Shown here one piece after another: positions 43,055 to 50,697 of a stretch of 55,856 bases of DNA (positions within the stretch are counted from its first letter, which is position 1; each line of letters starts with the position of its first letter). The DNA comes from a virus. Location: positions 1-55,856 of IMG/VR virus record IMGVR_UViG_3300025426_000039, one strand, 5' to 3'. The position numbers were made by a program, and so were the translations under genes. The notes under the pieces are model-generated. The model was not told the origin of the DNA, made no database searches, and was given only the letters and a program-made list of their open reading frames with translations.

Positions 43055-44590
43055 ATGCGATTTTCAGAAATATTAGAACACATACAACTAGACGAAGCAC
43101 AAGGTGGAATGGCCAAACGCTACCTTGAAACACAAAAAGGTCAGGCAATTAACTTTGTAGACGCACAAAAGAATCGTTACACTATTGCCAATGTAACTGT
43201 ATTTCCGGACGCAAGTACTCCCAATATTCCAGTCAGTGATCTAGGCCAACTGTTAAAAGACACTGCTAAGAAATTAAAAATCGATACCAAAACTATTCAA
43301 TTTACAAATCCAATTCCTCAAGATCCTAACAAATTAGGTGCAGGTATTCTAGTAGTAATGCAAGACGAGCATAAACAGTTGCACAGTTTCTTTAGATATG
43401 AATCAAAACGCAAACCTGATGCAATTGGCATACACTGGAGTCCTACTGATTTTGCACAATCCACTGGCATTAAATGGGAAGAAACTCGCATGAGTGGCAA
43501 AGGAGCAGAGAAAACCGAACAAGTAATTGCTCGCGTAGAGTTAAAGCCTCGTTTCTCAGTACCAACAAATACTCGTATTCCTATTGCACAAATACCAGAA
43601 CAGTCAGCTGGTATGCTAGGCAAGGAAGTGGCATTTAAAAAGATCAAACGTGATGCATTTGAAGCAAATAAAGTAGATTTATTCAAACAATTATTAACCA
43701 ATGCACTACTAGGTAGCAATGCAATGGTTCCAGGATTGGCTCCATATGAACGTGATATTCGTGTTGACTTTGGCGAAGTAGCAAGTCCACTAGCGTTGGC
43801 ATCGGGTAAGAACGTTGGTGGAGACTATGTTAAAGTACAAACCGATTTGTTAAAAGAGATGGGGGTTACTTGGAAAGGCATTACCGCAGTTAACTATCCC
43901 GAGGCACAAAACGAAGCATTATTTGATAGCATTTTGGTTTGGGGAAATGGTGAAACGCTACGTGTGAGTAATAAGGCCGAAGGCAAAGGCGGTGCTGCTA
44001 GTTTGTCAAGTATTATTGAAGTTATTGACAAGTACCCCGAGCGCTTTAGTAGTGCCAAAGATCAAGCATTACTAAATGGAAAATATGCAAAGTTTGTTAA
44101 TATTATTAGAGATTTAGTTGCAGTAAGCCCCGCTTGGAAAGGTGTTGTGGCCGCAGCAAAGAATCTAAAATTCATTGATGCCAAAGACGAAGAGATAATC
44201 ATTGGTTACGCAGAAAACCGTATTACTCGTGGCACAAAGGGATTAACACCTAGATTAATAAAATACCTTAAAGATCCAAAAGTAATGGCTGCAAAAACAG
44301 ACGCACCTGACTATGGTGTTTGCTTTCACTTACTAGGAGCAATGGCACGTTTGGTAGTGGGCTATTTGAACCAAGACGTTGAACTAAGCACAGAGTTTTT
44401 TAAGTTTGTGCTAAGCCGTGCTAACCTGATTCAAGTAAACCAATTTACACACAATGACGGTCAAGGTGGAGTGGGGTGGAGCAAATTTGATGTTAAATGG
44501 CCTCCTGTGTTTAATACCAAAATTAAATTTAGCGCCAGTGATTACCAAAGTAACAAAATGCCAACATCTAGATTGGCTTTTAAAACCTAA
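43055..44590 (+). CDS. Large probable head-packaged protein, possible nuclease fold (511 aa)
   Basis: Start at 43055 is supported by the late element. The N-terminus MRFSEILEHIQLDEAQGG resembles a capsid-targeting peptide with LDE/A as prohead-protease-type site. The body is folded; a segment around residues 290-330 (FDSILVWGNGETLRVSNKAE, then GKGGAASLSSIIEVID) has an acidic residue followed by a strand with Ser-Asn-Lys, reminiscent of PD-(D/E)xK restriction-like nucleases, but I am not sure of the fold. T4 packages such proteins (Alt, IPI) to act on the host at once; a similar role here is inference. Confidence 0.6.
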   Translation: MRFSEILEHIQLDEAQGGMAKRYLETQKGQAINFVDAQKNRYTIANVTVFPDASTPNIPVSDLGQLLKDTAKKLKIDTKTIQFTNPIPQDPNKLGAGILVVMQDEHKQLHSFFRYESKRKPDAIGIHWSPTDFAQSTGIKWEETRMSGKGAEKTEQVIARVELKPRFSVPTNTRIPIAQIPEQSAGMLGKEVAFKKIKRDAFEANKVDLFKQLLTNALLGSNAMVPGLAPYERDIRVDFGEVASPLALASGKNVGGDYVKVQTDLLKEMGVTWKGITAVNYPEAQNEALFDSILVWGNGETLRVSNKAEGKGGAASLSSIIEVIDKYPERFSSAKDQALLNGKYAKFVNIIRDLVAVSPAWKGVVAAAKNLKFIDAKDEEIIIGYAENRITRGTKGLTPRLIKYLKDPKVMAAKTDAPDYGVCFHLLGAMARLVVGYLNQDVELSTEFFKFVLSRANLIQVNQFTHNDGQGGVGWSKFDVKWPPVFNTKIKFSASDYQSNKMPTSRLAFKT

Positions 44591-44594
44591 AAAC

Positions 44595-44623
44595 TTGACC
44601 TAGTCATACTCTGAGCGTATACT
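44595..44623 (+). promoter_or_regulatory. sigma70-type promoter TTGACC-17-TATACT
   Basis: TTGACC and TATACT are separated by 17 bp, upstream of the membrane protein gene. Confidence 0.7.
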
Positions 44624-44653
44624 TAACTGTAACAACTTTTCAAGGACAAAAAA

Positions 44654-44863
44654 ATGGACATGGATCAAGCGAGTGTATTCTTGGCAGGGTCAATATTAAC
44701 CGGTTTGGGTTTTATTGTAATTGCTATAACAGTGCTAGTAATAAACAATTTATTGGCAAAGTATTGGAGACCAGTTAAATGGATTCGTTACGAAGAACTA
44801 CCACCAAGATTTATAACCACCGAAGAAGTCAAAGCACAAGATCCTCCAATTGACGCCAAGTGA
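44654..44863 (+). CDS. Small single-pass membrane protein (69 aa)
   Basis: One strongly hydrophobic helix (residues ~10-34, including LTGLGFIVIAITVLVINNLL) followed by a basic/cytoplasmic-type tail. RBS CAAGGACA precedes the ATG. Function unknown; its stop overlaps the start of the glycosyltransferase-like gene (GTGA), so the two may act together at the membrane. Confidence 0.7.
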   Translation: MDMDQASVFLAGSILTGLGFIVIAITVLVINNLLAKYWRPVKWIRYEELPPRFITTEEVKAQDPPIDAK

Positions 44864-45969
44864 TAACAGTACTCTTTAGAAAATTACTTGGTCCTAGTAG
44901 TGCAAGAAATACACTACTAACCGCAGTACTTGATTTATACAATCTCCCCTATCAAATAGTTACAACACCTGCAGAGATCGCAGGTGATTGTGTTATCACG
45001 GATTCTTTTGTAGAACAAATATACAGTAATGATGGCGAGTTTTGTAAACAAATAATAGATCAGTGTGCAAGTCTAAACATTCCTATATTGTTTTATTATC
45101 CTAGTGAATGTGAAAGTACTTTAAGCAGTAGTTACTATCCTACTAGGGACTATGTAAATGAACGTATACCAATTGGCTTGGTCAAGCAAGGAAATAGAAC
45201 TGTTGAGGGATTTAGTGAGTATAATCTAGACAAGTATTTTGTATATCGACTAACCACCGAGTTCAATCGTGCAAGATTAAAATACACTAGCGACAAGATC
45301 AACTCAGAGCCCAAGTCCTATAAGTTTTTATTTTTAAATGGCACACGTAGACCAAATCGCGAAGAGATGTTTGATCGTTTAAAAGAACTAGATTTATTAA
45401 AATACAGTATCTATAGTTTTATTGACTATCGTATACCTGACAGTAAGCCCACTGATATAAAACCTATAATAGACTGGCCTAATCCAAACATACATGAGGA
45501 CTTTAGATTTGAAAACTTTTATCCTCCTCACTTTTGGAATACAGAACTTACTTTGGTATTAGAAACTGCTCCTACAGAAACTTTTGTAACTGAGAAAACC
45601 TTTAAGCCACTGCTAGTAGGGCATCCGTTTATTGCAGTAAGTGGACAAGGACATTTAGCACATCTTCGTAGACTTGGATTTAAAACATTTGCAGGTGTAA
45701 TTGATGAAAGTTATGACTTAAGCGAATGGCCTGGCGAACGTCTAAGAATGGTAGCAAGTGAACTAGAACGTTTGTGTAAAGACAACGTAGAACTAATAGA
45801 ATCAACACGTGAGATAAGACAACATAATAGACTTAATATGTACAAGTTAAGTGAGGAAGTCTATTGGGACTTGTATCAAATTATTGTTACTGCCTTTCCA
45901 CAATACAAAAATGAATTGTACATTGACTTGCCCGATCTTTCGGTAGAAACTTTTACAAAATACGTTTAA
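44860..45969 (+). CDS. Glycosyltransferase-like protein (369 aa)
   Basis: GTG start overlapping the previous stop. The C-terminal part contains FVTEKTFKPLLVGHPFIAVS followed by GQGHLAHLRRLGFKTF, a pattern I recognise from phage and bacterial glycosyltransferases related to the GT10/exostosin-like group (acidic residue, EKT-F-KP-L, G-P). The N-terminal half has another Rossmann-like region (YKFLFLNGTRRPNREEMFDR). It may add a sugar to phage DNA, virion proteins or host surface. Ends 1 bp before the convergent GT9-like gene. Confidence 0.7.
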   Translation: MITVLFRKLLGPSSARNTLLTAVLDLYNLPYQIVTTPAEIAGDCVITDSFVEQIYSNDGEFCKQIIDQCASLNIPILFYYPSECESTLSSSYYPTRDYVNERIPIGLVKQGNRTVEGFSEYNLDKYFVYRLTTEFNRARLKYTSDKINSEPKSYKFLFLNGTRRPNREEMFDRLKELDLLKYSIYSFIDYRIPDSKPTDIKPIIDWPNPNIHEDFRFENFYPPHFWNTELTLVLETAPTETFVTEKTFKPLLVGHPFIAVSGQGHLAHLRRLGFKTFAGVIDESYDLSEWPGERLRMVASELERLCKDNVELIESTREIRQHNRLNMYKLSEEVYWDLYQIIVTAFPQYKNELYIDLPDLSVETFTKYV

Positions 45970-46878
45970 TCAATATCCCCCAACAGTTGGATTAGACATA
46001 CGTTCTAAGACCCATGCCAATTGACTATTAAATTTTTCACCGGACCTATCTTTATACCGATCAATAATAGGTGTTGGATCTGGAAAAGTTGGGGCAGTCA
46101 GCCAATAATTATTAAAGCCAGTTTCATTGTACAATTCATCTATTAGGTTTGTTAGTAATGTTGGGGTCCATGTATAAATTTCGTCTGCGTTCCTTACAAA
46201 ATAAGTTTGTTTATCTAAATGTAAAAAATCATTTATCTGAACATCATCATTTTTCTCAGTTTTAGTACGCCATGGTAGTATAATAGAGGGAATCTTTAGA
46301 GCATGAGCAACATGGCACATACCTCCTTCATATCCTATAACAAAATCACATATTTCATTTAGAACAAATATTTTATTTTCTATAGATATATCTTTACTAT
46401 CAATTATAAATGGATCGTACCCGGCTGATTGTACAAGATCAATTATAAACTGATAAGTAGATTTTGAGTGAAATTTTACAAACGGATACTCGTCAATTTT
46501 GATATTGTCTATTCTTTTAAAAAAATCTGAATCCTTTACATGTTCGCCATTATTGATTAATATAGCAACACCCTTTTTTCCTCGACGCCCAATTGGAAAA
46601 TTTTGATTGAATAATTTTATGTGATCTGTTTGAACATATCTACTGAATAATTTAAAACTTTCTAAAAATCTTGGATGCGGGGGATTTACAAATAATTGAC
46701 AATAATTATCCACTGTAAGAGTGATTCGATTATCAATATCAAAAATGCTTTTCCATTTATGATAAAAAGAATCACTGGAAGTTGTAATATGAACAGGCTC
46801 ATCGAGACTATTAAATAGCGACATAGCAATAAGCGTATCGCCTATAGTATGTCCGCCTCGTTGAAAAACATCAATCAT
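45970..46878 (-). CDS. GT9/heptosyltransferase-like glycosyltransferase
   Basis: N-terminal GGHTIGDTLIAMSLFNSL (~8-25) fits the GD loop of GT9 family enzymes, and ICDFVIGYEGGMCHVAHALK (~191-210), then IPSIILPW matches their nucleotide-sugar region with the Gly-Gly-x-x-His motif. A late element on this strand ends 5 nt before the ATG (leaderless arrangement). Lower GC than its neighbours, possibly acquired. Substrate unknown. Confidence 0.72.
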   Translation of the reverse strand: MIDVFQRGGHTIGDTLIAMSLFNSLDEPVHITTSSDSFYHKWKSIFDIDNRITLTVDNYCQLFVNPPHPRFLESFKLFSRYVQTDHIKLFNQNFPIGRRGKKGVAILINNGEHVKDSDFFKRIDNIKIDEYPFVKFHSKSTYQFIIDLVQSAGYDPFIIDSKDISIENKIFVLNEICDFVIGYEGGMCHVAHALKIPSIILPWRTKTEKNDDVQINDFLHLDKQTYFVRNADEIYTWTPTLLTNLIDELYNETGFNNYWLTAPTFPDPTPIIDRYKDRSGEKFNSQLAWVLERMSNPTVGGY

Positions 46879-46883
46879 ACAGG

Positions 46884-46890
46884 TATTTAG
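46884..46890 (-). promoter_or_regulatory. Late promoter CTAAATA (minus strand), leaderless arrangement
   Basis: Ends 5 nt before the ATG at 46878 of the GT9-like gene. Confidence 0.6.
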
Positions 46891-46949
46891 TAATTAATTT
46901 TTCCTATTAGTCCCATAAGAATATATTTGGTAAAATCCTATTAAATTGC

Positions 46950-46978
46950 TTGATTTAATTAGTAAATACTATTACAAT
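46950..46978 (+). promoter_or_regulatory. sigma70-type promoter TTGATT-17-TACAAT with embedded late element
   Basis: TTGATT and TACAAT are 17 bp apart; the spacer holds GTAAATA, a late-like element. About 55 nt of leader precede ahpC with the RBS AAAGGAGAA. Confidence 0.65.
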
Positions 46979-47034
46979 AAAAACATTAGTGAAAACACTA
47001 ATAAGTTTTCAAATAACATTTAAAGGAGAAAATT

Positions 47035-47574
47035 ATGAAAACAATCGGAGATAAATTAACACACTTTGCAGTAACAGGCGTCAAGCCCGGACAACCAGAA
47101 GATGCTTTCTTCACAATCAACGAAACCAGTTTCGAAGGCAAATGGAAAGTTATTGTGTTTTACCCAAAGGACTTTACATTTGTATGTCCTACAGAAATTG
47201 TAGCATACGATAAATTGAATCAAGACTTTGCGGACCGTGATGCAGTATTGCTAACAGGTAGTACAGACAACGAGTTTTGCAAATTGGCATGGCAAAAATC
47301 ACACGAAGACCTAATCAAGATCACACACAATCAGTTCGCTGATACACAACGTGGTGAATTAAGTCTTGCTGAACAACTTGGTGTATTCTATGCTCCAGCC
47401 GGTGCTGCACTACGTGCCACATTCATTGTTGACCCAGACAACACAATCCAACACGTTACTGTAAACAACTTGGACGTGGGTCGTAGCCCAGAAGAAACAT
47501 TGCGTATTTTAGACGCATTGCAAACTGGCGAATTGTGTGCATGTAATCGTGTAGTAGGCGGGGAGACTCTATAA
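47035..47574 (+). CDS. ahpC: Peroxiredoxin AhpC
   Basis: The peroxidatic cysteine C51 is in TFVCPTEIVAYD, the diagnostic peroxiredoxin motif, with Thr48 two residues before the Phe-Val-Cys block. The C-terminus has two further cysteines, C168 and C170, in ELCACNRVVGG, the three-cysteine layout of mycobacterial-type AhpC (Cys61, 174, 176), which is reduced by AhpD rather than AhpF. It reduces peroxides and peroxynitrite in the cytoplasm. Length 179 fits the family. The adjacent ahpD gene (1 bp gap) completes the system. Rare cargo for a phage. Confidence 0.95.
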   Translation: MKTIGDKLTHFAVTGVKPGQPEDAFFTINETSFEGKWKVIVFYPKDFTFVCPTEIVAYDKLNQDFADRDAVLLTGSTDNEFCKLAWQKSHEDLIKITHNQFADTQRGELSLAEQLGVFYAPAGAALRATFIVDPDNTIQHVTVNNLDVGRSPEETLRILDALQTGELCACNRVVGGETL

Positions 47575-47575
47575 T

Positions 47576-48082
47576 ATGGCATTCATTGATGCAGTAAAGT
47601 CAGCATTGCCTGACTATGCCAAAGATACCAAATTAAACATGGATGCGGTGCTACTACGTAGTACCTTAGATGCAGATGTGGCTATGGGATGTGCAGTGGC
47701 CGCCCTGGCCGCTACTGGTAATGGCAAACTGTTGGCAGTACTACTAGCAGATAATCCAGTATATGCCGAATCGGCAATGACTGCGGCAAGCCTGATGGCA
47801 ATGACAAACAGTTGGTACCCATATGTTGAAATGGCTGACGATGCTAACCTAACTGGATTGCCAGCACAGTTACGCATGAACGCTATCGCTAATCACGGTG
47901 GAACAACTAAAAGCAACTTTGAAGCATTTAGTTTGGCTGCAAGTATTGTTGGCAAATGCGAGTTTTGCGTAAAAGCCCATTACGATGGTTTGAAAACTAT
48001 GGGTTATACTGTTGAACAGTTGAGAGACATCGGCAGAATAGCGGCAGTAATGAATAGTGTAGCAAAGGTGTTGAATAGTTAA
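47576..48082 (+). CDS. ahpD: AhpD alkylhydroperoxidase, reductase partner of AhpC
   Basis: The active site CEFCVKAH (C128, C131, H135) and E116 (NFEAFSLA) match AhpD, where this Glu, Cys and His relay reduces AhpC. In mycobacteria AhpD is recharged by lipoylated SucB and Lpd; a phage AhpD would depend on such host partners (inference). The RBS GGGGAG lies at the end of ahpC, so the genes are co-translated in one operon. Length 168 is near the family norm (~177). Confidence 0.93.
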   Translation: MAFIDAVKSALPDYAKDTKLNMDAVLLRSTLDADVAMGCAVAALAATGNGKLLAVLLADNPVYAESAMTAASLMAMTNSWYPYVEMADDANLTGLPAQLRMNAIANHGGTTKSNFEAFSLAASIVGKCEFCVKAHYDGLKTMGYTVEQLRDIGRIAAVMNSVAKVLNS

Positions 48083-48091
48083 AAAGCAATA

Positions 48092-48125
48092 GGATAAATT
48101 GTTGCGTAAAAACAACAATTTATCC
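48092..48125. other. 13-bp perfect hairpin after ahpD
   Basis: GGATAAATTGTTG pairs with CAACAATTTATCC around an A-rich 8-nt loop. It may stop transcription or stabilise the ahpCD mRNA end; there is no T-run on the plus strand. Confidence 0.6.
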
Positions 48126-48132
48126 AAAAGAC

Positions 48133-48161
48133 TTTACAACAAATCATAAATAAACTACAAT
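48133..48161 (+). promoter_or_regulatory. sigma70-type promoter TTTACA-17-TACAAT with embedded late element
   Basis: TTTACA and TACAAT are 17 bp apart and the spacer contains CATAAATA. Sequence after the -35 (ACAAATCATAA) resembles the tRNA-region promoters. Confidence 0.7.
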
Positions 48162-48167
48162 AGAAAC

Positions 48168-48302
48168 ATGATGAAACATATTATTAAACATTCGCAACTA
48201 CAACTGATAGCCAATTTAGGCGGGGCAGCCTATTGGTCACAGTTTAATGCGATGCCTACATCAATTAATAGTGATCGTGAACCAGGAGAGGGTTTAAGTT
48301 AA
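48168..48302 (+). CDS. Small ORF (44 aa), possible leader peptide
   Basis: Begins MMKHIIKHSQLQLIANLGGA and ends SDREPGEGLS. A promoter is immediately upstream (start about 7 nt after the -10) and the stop codon lies inside the 5' arm of an alternative hairpin (48290-48302), so its translation could steer folding of the following terminator. No family recognised; coding is not certain. Confidence 0.5.
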   Translation: MMKHIIKHSQLQLIANLGGAAYWSQFNAMPTSINSDREPGEGLS

Positions 48303-48360
48303 CGTATAATACCAAATCATATTTTAACTTAAACCCTGGCTTAAACCCCCAGGGTTTTTT
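48290..48360 (+). promoter_or_regulatory. Attenuator-like overlapping hairpins
   Basis: GGGTTTAAGTTAA (48290-48302) pairs perfectly with TTAACTTAAACCC (48324-48336). The end of that 3' arm is also the 5' arm of a terminator: AACCCTGG (48332-48339) with CCAGGGTT (48349-48356) and a T-run. The two structures exclude each other, the layout of an attenuator. The 44-residue ORF ends within the first arm. Confidence 0.6.
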
Positions 48361-48375
48361 AATGAAGGAAAGAAA

Positions 48376-48516
48376 ATGGGAACAGAGAAAAAGAAATTAA
48401 AAGAGCATACGCCTTCTGTTCTAACACCAGAACAAAGGTTAGCTTTATTAGAAGCCAAATTAAAACGTGCCATGGCTACAGCTAGGGCAATTGCTGAGCA
48501 AGCAAAACGTTTATAA
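48376..48516 (+). CDS. Small basic helical protein (46 aa)
   Basis: ATG follows AAGGAAAG. Sequence begins MGTEKKKLKEHTPSVLTPEQ and continues RLALLEAKLKRAMATARAIA, ending EQAKRL: a basic amphipathic helix, possibly nucleic-acid or protein binding. Placed behind the attenuator-like structure and before the ncRNA region. Function unknown. Confidence 0.55.
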   Translation: MGTEKKKLKEHTPSVLTPEQRLALLEAKLKRAMATARAIAEQAKRL

Positions 48517-48649
48517 TTTGGCAAAGAATGTTATAGGAAACGAGGTCCTGAGATCATTAAAATCTCAAACGGGCGGACTGCAGGATGAATCCCACAAGGA
48601 GAAAAATTGCAGGCTAGGGTATAGCTCTAGCATATCCTCTTACAAGAGG
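48517..48649 (+). other. Non-coding stretch with several hairpins
   Basis: No gene seen. Local stems include GAGAT/ATCTC, GCTAG/CTAGC, and ATATCCTC with GAGGGTAT around a TTACAA loop. It runs into the long-stem RNA at 48650 and may be its leader or part of it. Confidence 0.4.
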
Positions 48650-48744
48650 GTATTCTAAAACACACCAGATGACAATTCCTGGGGGCAATGAGAGCCCACT
48701 AAGGCAGGCACGGCGCCCGTGACAACTGGTGTGTTTTAGAATAC
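48650..48744 (+). ncRNA. Structured RNA A closed by a perfect 19-bp stem
   Basis: GTATTCTAAAACACACCAG (48650-48668) pairs perfectly with 48726-48744. The 57-nt interior holds CACGG/CCGTG (loop CGC) and a GGGC/GCCC stem flanked by CCT/AGG, a branched core. No ORF of note. Lies upstream of tRNA-Ser and likely belongs to the tRNA transcript. Function unknown; not a recognised Rfam-type element to me. Confidence 0.65.
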
Positions 48745-48828
48745 AACACCCAGACGAAAAACGCCGATAGATTGATAAACTATGACGGGGCAGTTCGCAA
48801 GATAAGTGTTCCAACTGTGGTGTTGTGT
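48741..48828 (+). ncRNA. Structured RNA B, closed by a ~10-bp stem
   Basis: ATACAACACC (48741-48750) pairs with GGTGTTGTGT (48819-48828) with one wobble. Interior stems: CAGTT/AACTG and an ATAG/CTAT hairpin. Its 5' arm shares 4 nt with the 3' arm of RNA A, so both cannot fully form together. It ends 9 nt before tRNA-Ser. Confidence 0.55.
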
Positions 48829-48837
48829 TACCCATTG

Positions 48838-48927
48838 GGAAGTGTGGCAGAGCCTGGCTTAATGCGTTAGTCTTGAAAACTAAAGACTCGAAAGGGTCCG
48901 TGAGTTCGAATCTCACCGCTTCCACCA
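48838..48927 (+). tRNA. tRNA-Ser(TGA)
   Basis: Acceptor GGAAGTG/CGCTTCC, anticodon loop CTTGAAA on a perfect 5-bp stem, long variable arm, T-loop TTCGAAT and encoded CCA. Confidence 0.95.
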
Positions 48928-48930
48928 AAC

Positions 48931-48938
48931 AATAAATA
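48931..48938 (+). promoter_or_regulatory. Putative late promoter AATAAATA
   Basis: Directly behind tRNA-Ser and 21 nt before the ATG at 48960; RBS CAAGGATAA between. Confidence 0.6.
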
Positions 48939-48959
48939 CTGCTTCAACAAGGATAAAAT

Positions 48960-49676
48960 ATGCGAATAGCAGTATGCATGAGTGGGCATTTTAGAGATTA
49001 CGAAAAAAAGATTGACAAATTTTATGAAAACGTAGTTGGCAATCATGATTGTGATTTTTTTGTTCATTCGTGGCAAGACAGTTTGGGTTTTTCAATCAAT
49101 GGCACTAGGCCCGATTTATCAGCTGAAGATTTTATTAGAATTGGAGGTTTTGACAAAACATCACCTCCGTGCGATACGTCAACTGTAGTGGCTAGATTAA
49201 AACCCAAGAAATATCAATTTGAAACCTATAGCGAAGTTGAACCCAATATCATTTCTGAAGCTGCTTATTACACAAGAATTCATCATTATGATAAGCCTAT
49301 TAATTTAACTTCTATGCAGAGAAAAATCTATTTGTGTGATTTGCTGAGACGCGAATATGAAACAGAAAACAATTTTAAATATGACCTAGTAATACGTACC
49401 AGACCTGATCTCACATTCGATCAAGCTATAGATTTTGATAAATTTGATCTTTCTAATTTGCATACACCTACTGAAGTGTCTTACAACATTATATCAGATG
49501 TTTTTGGGTTTTCCAATAGCGAGATAATGACTACGTATAGTAATTTGTATATCAATTTAAAAAATTTACATGATACAACCAATATTATGTTTAATCCACA
49601 TGAGCTATTGTTAGGATGGATAAAGCAAAACAATATTGATTTTCAACAACACACTTTTGGTATTGTTCTAAGATAA
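48960..49676 (+). CDS. Glycosyltransferase-like protein (RTRPDL family, 238 aa)
   Basis: N-terminus MRIAVCMSGHFRDYEKKIDK and the motif VIRTRPDLTF (~144-153) are typical of a group of bacterial and phage glycosyltransferase-like proteins with a GT-A type fold (DxD-like position in RPDL). FFVHSWQD (~33-40) also fits. Substrate unknown. It overlaps the methyltransferase gene by one base (AATGA), so a sugar-methylating pair is plausible. Confidence 0.65.
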   Translation: MRIAVCMSGHFRDYEKKIDKFYENVVGNHDCDFFVHSWQDSLGFSINGTRPDLSAEDFIRIGGFDKTSPPCDTSTVVARLKPKKYQFETYSEVEPNIISEAAYYTRIHHYDKPINLTSMQRKIYLCDLLRREYETENNFKYDLVIRTRPDLTFDQAIDFDKFDLSNLHTPTEVSYNIISDVFGFSNSEIMTTYSNLYINLKNLHDTTNIMFNPHELLLGWIKQNNIDFQQHTFGIVLR

Positions 49677-50473
49677 TGAGTATGACTAATATATTTTTAG
49701 ATTATCCAGGTTTTATACAAGATGACGTAAGAACTGCTTGGGCAAATAATACACAAGGGCACTATAACGTCAATGCAGAATTTCAATACAGAAGATTTAG
49801 CATAGCATTACCACCAGAAACAGTTAAAGGTAAACGAGTAGTAGACCTTGGGTGTTTAATTGGTGGAGCAGGAGCTTGGTGTTTGGCCAATGGTGCTGCT
49901 AGTTACACTGGAGTAGAGTTGCAACGGGAATTTACAACTCCTGCCCAAGTTAACTTTGCCAAGTACTTTCCCAATGCCAATTGGCAAATACTAGAGCAGT
50001 CTTTTACAGATTTCTTTAACACCAATACCGAATCATATGATATAGTAATTGGTTATGGTATAACACATACAGACCTAGATGTGCATAGTCTATTGAGAAA
50101 CATTGCAAACTTGGATGCTGATGTAATTGCTATGGATTCTAAAAAGCCACCGCTGATAACCAAAGTATTACCATCGTTGGGGGTAGATCCTGAGCTAATA
50201 GAAAAAATTGATCAATTGAGTATAATTGAATTGTTTGACTTTGGTATGTTGTCATCTGGACCTAAAAGATACGATCACAAGTCTCCACTAACAACTAGTG
50301 GCGCACTGGTTGACATATTTAATAGTTTAGGGTATGGTGTGTATACAAGTTACACAGAAGAACTTAAAAAATACTTTCCGGACGTTTATAGTGGCCGTTA
50401 TGCAATTAACTTTCAAAAGGGCTCATCAAGTTATAAAAACTTTGAAACTGTATACGCAGAAGCCAACAAATAG
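49676..50473 (+). CDS. Class I SAM-dependent methyltransferase-like protein (265 aa)
   Basis: VKGKRVVDLGCLIGGAGAWC (~46-65) is the SAM-binding loop, TGVELQ (~75-80) the strand-2 acidic residue, and SYDIVIGYGITHTDLD (~118-133) fits strand 4. Two starts (ATGAGTATG) are 6 nt apart. It is coupled to the preceding glycosyltransferase-like gene. Target may be a sugar, lipid or small molecule; it lacks the NPPY/DPPY motif of DNA adenine methylases. Confidence 0.75.
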   Translation: MSMTNIFLDYPGFIQDDVRTAWANNTQGHYNVNAEFQYRRFSIALPPETVKGKRVVDLGCLIGGAGAWCLANGAASYTGVELQREFTTPAQVNFAKYFPNANWQILEQSFTDFFNTNTESYDIVIGYGITHTDLDVHSLLRNIANLDADVIAMDSKKPPLITKVLPSLGVDPELIEKIDQLSIIELFDFGMLSSGPKRYDHKSPLTTSGALVDIFNSLGYGVYTSYTEELKKYFPDVYSGRYAINFQKGSSSYKNFETVYAEANK

Positions 50474-50497
50474 TGTTGTATTAAAACAACATTGCGT

Positions 50498-50526
50498 TTG
50501 TGCATTAATGACATCAGTACTATAAT
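50498..50526 (+). promoter_or_regulatory. sigma70-type promoter TTGTGC-17-TATAAT
   Basis: Perfect TATAAT with a 17-bp spacer, first of a tandem pair ahead of the tRNA/ncRNA region. Confidence 0.65.
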
Positions 50527-50593
50527 AGAACTAAGTTAAGAAATTAACAAGTTTAATTGATTAGCAAGTTGTAGTATAAAAACAACACCAAAT

Positions 50594-50622
50594 TTGCAAA
50601 GAAATGGTAAACAGTTTATAAT
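50594..50622 (+). promoter_or_regulatory. sigma70-type promoter TTGCAA-17-TATAAT
   Basis: Second tandem promoter, 17-bp spacer, leading into structured RNA C. Confidence 0.75.
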
Positions 50623-50652
50623 ACATACATGTTAAGCGATTAACAGTAACAA

Positions 50653-50697
50653 ATGATAGAGTTAGTTACTATGTTCATTAAAAAATTATTTAAGTAG
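50653..50697 (+). CDS. Possible 14-residue peptide ORF
   Basis: ATG to TAG encodes MIELVTMFIKKLFK, a short amphipathic hydrophobic-basic peptide in the leader after the promoter. It has no clear ribosome binding site; it may be chance. Its stop lies in the hairpin at 50693-50727. Confidence 0.2.
   Translation: MIELVTMFIKKLFK

Noticed and set aside
48168-48828. Retron or CRISPR-type element around the long inverted repeats
   Set aside because: No reverse transcriptase, no cas genes and no regular repeat-spacer pattern nearby.
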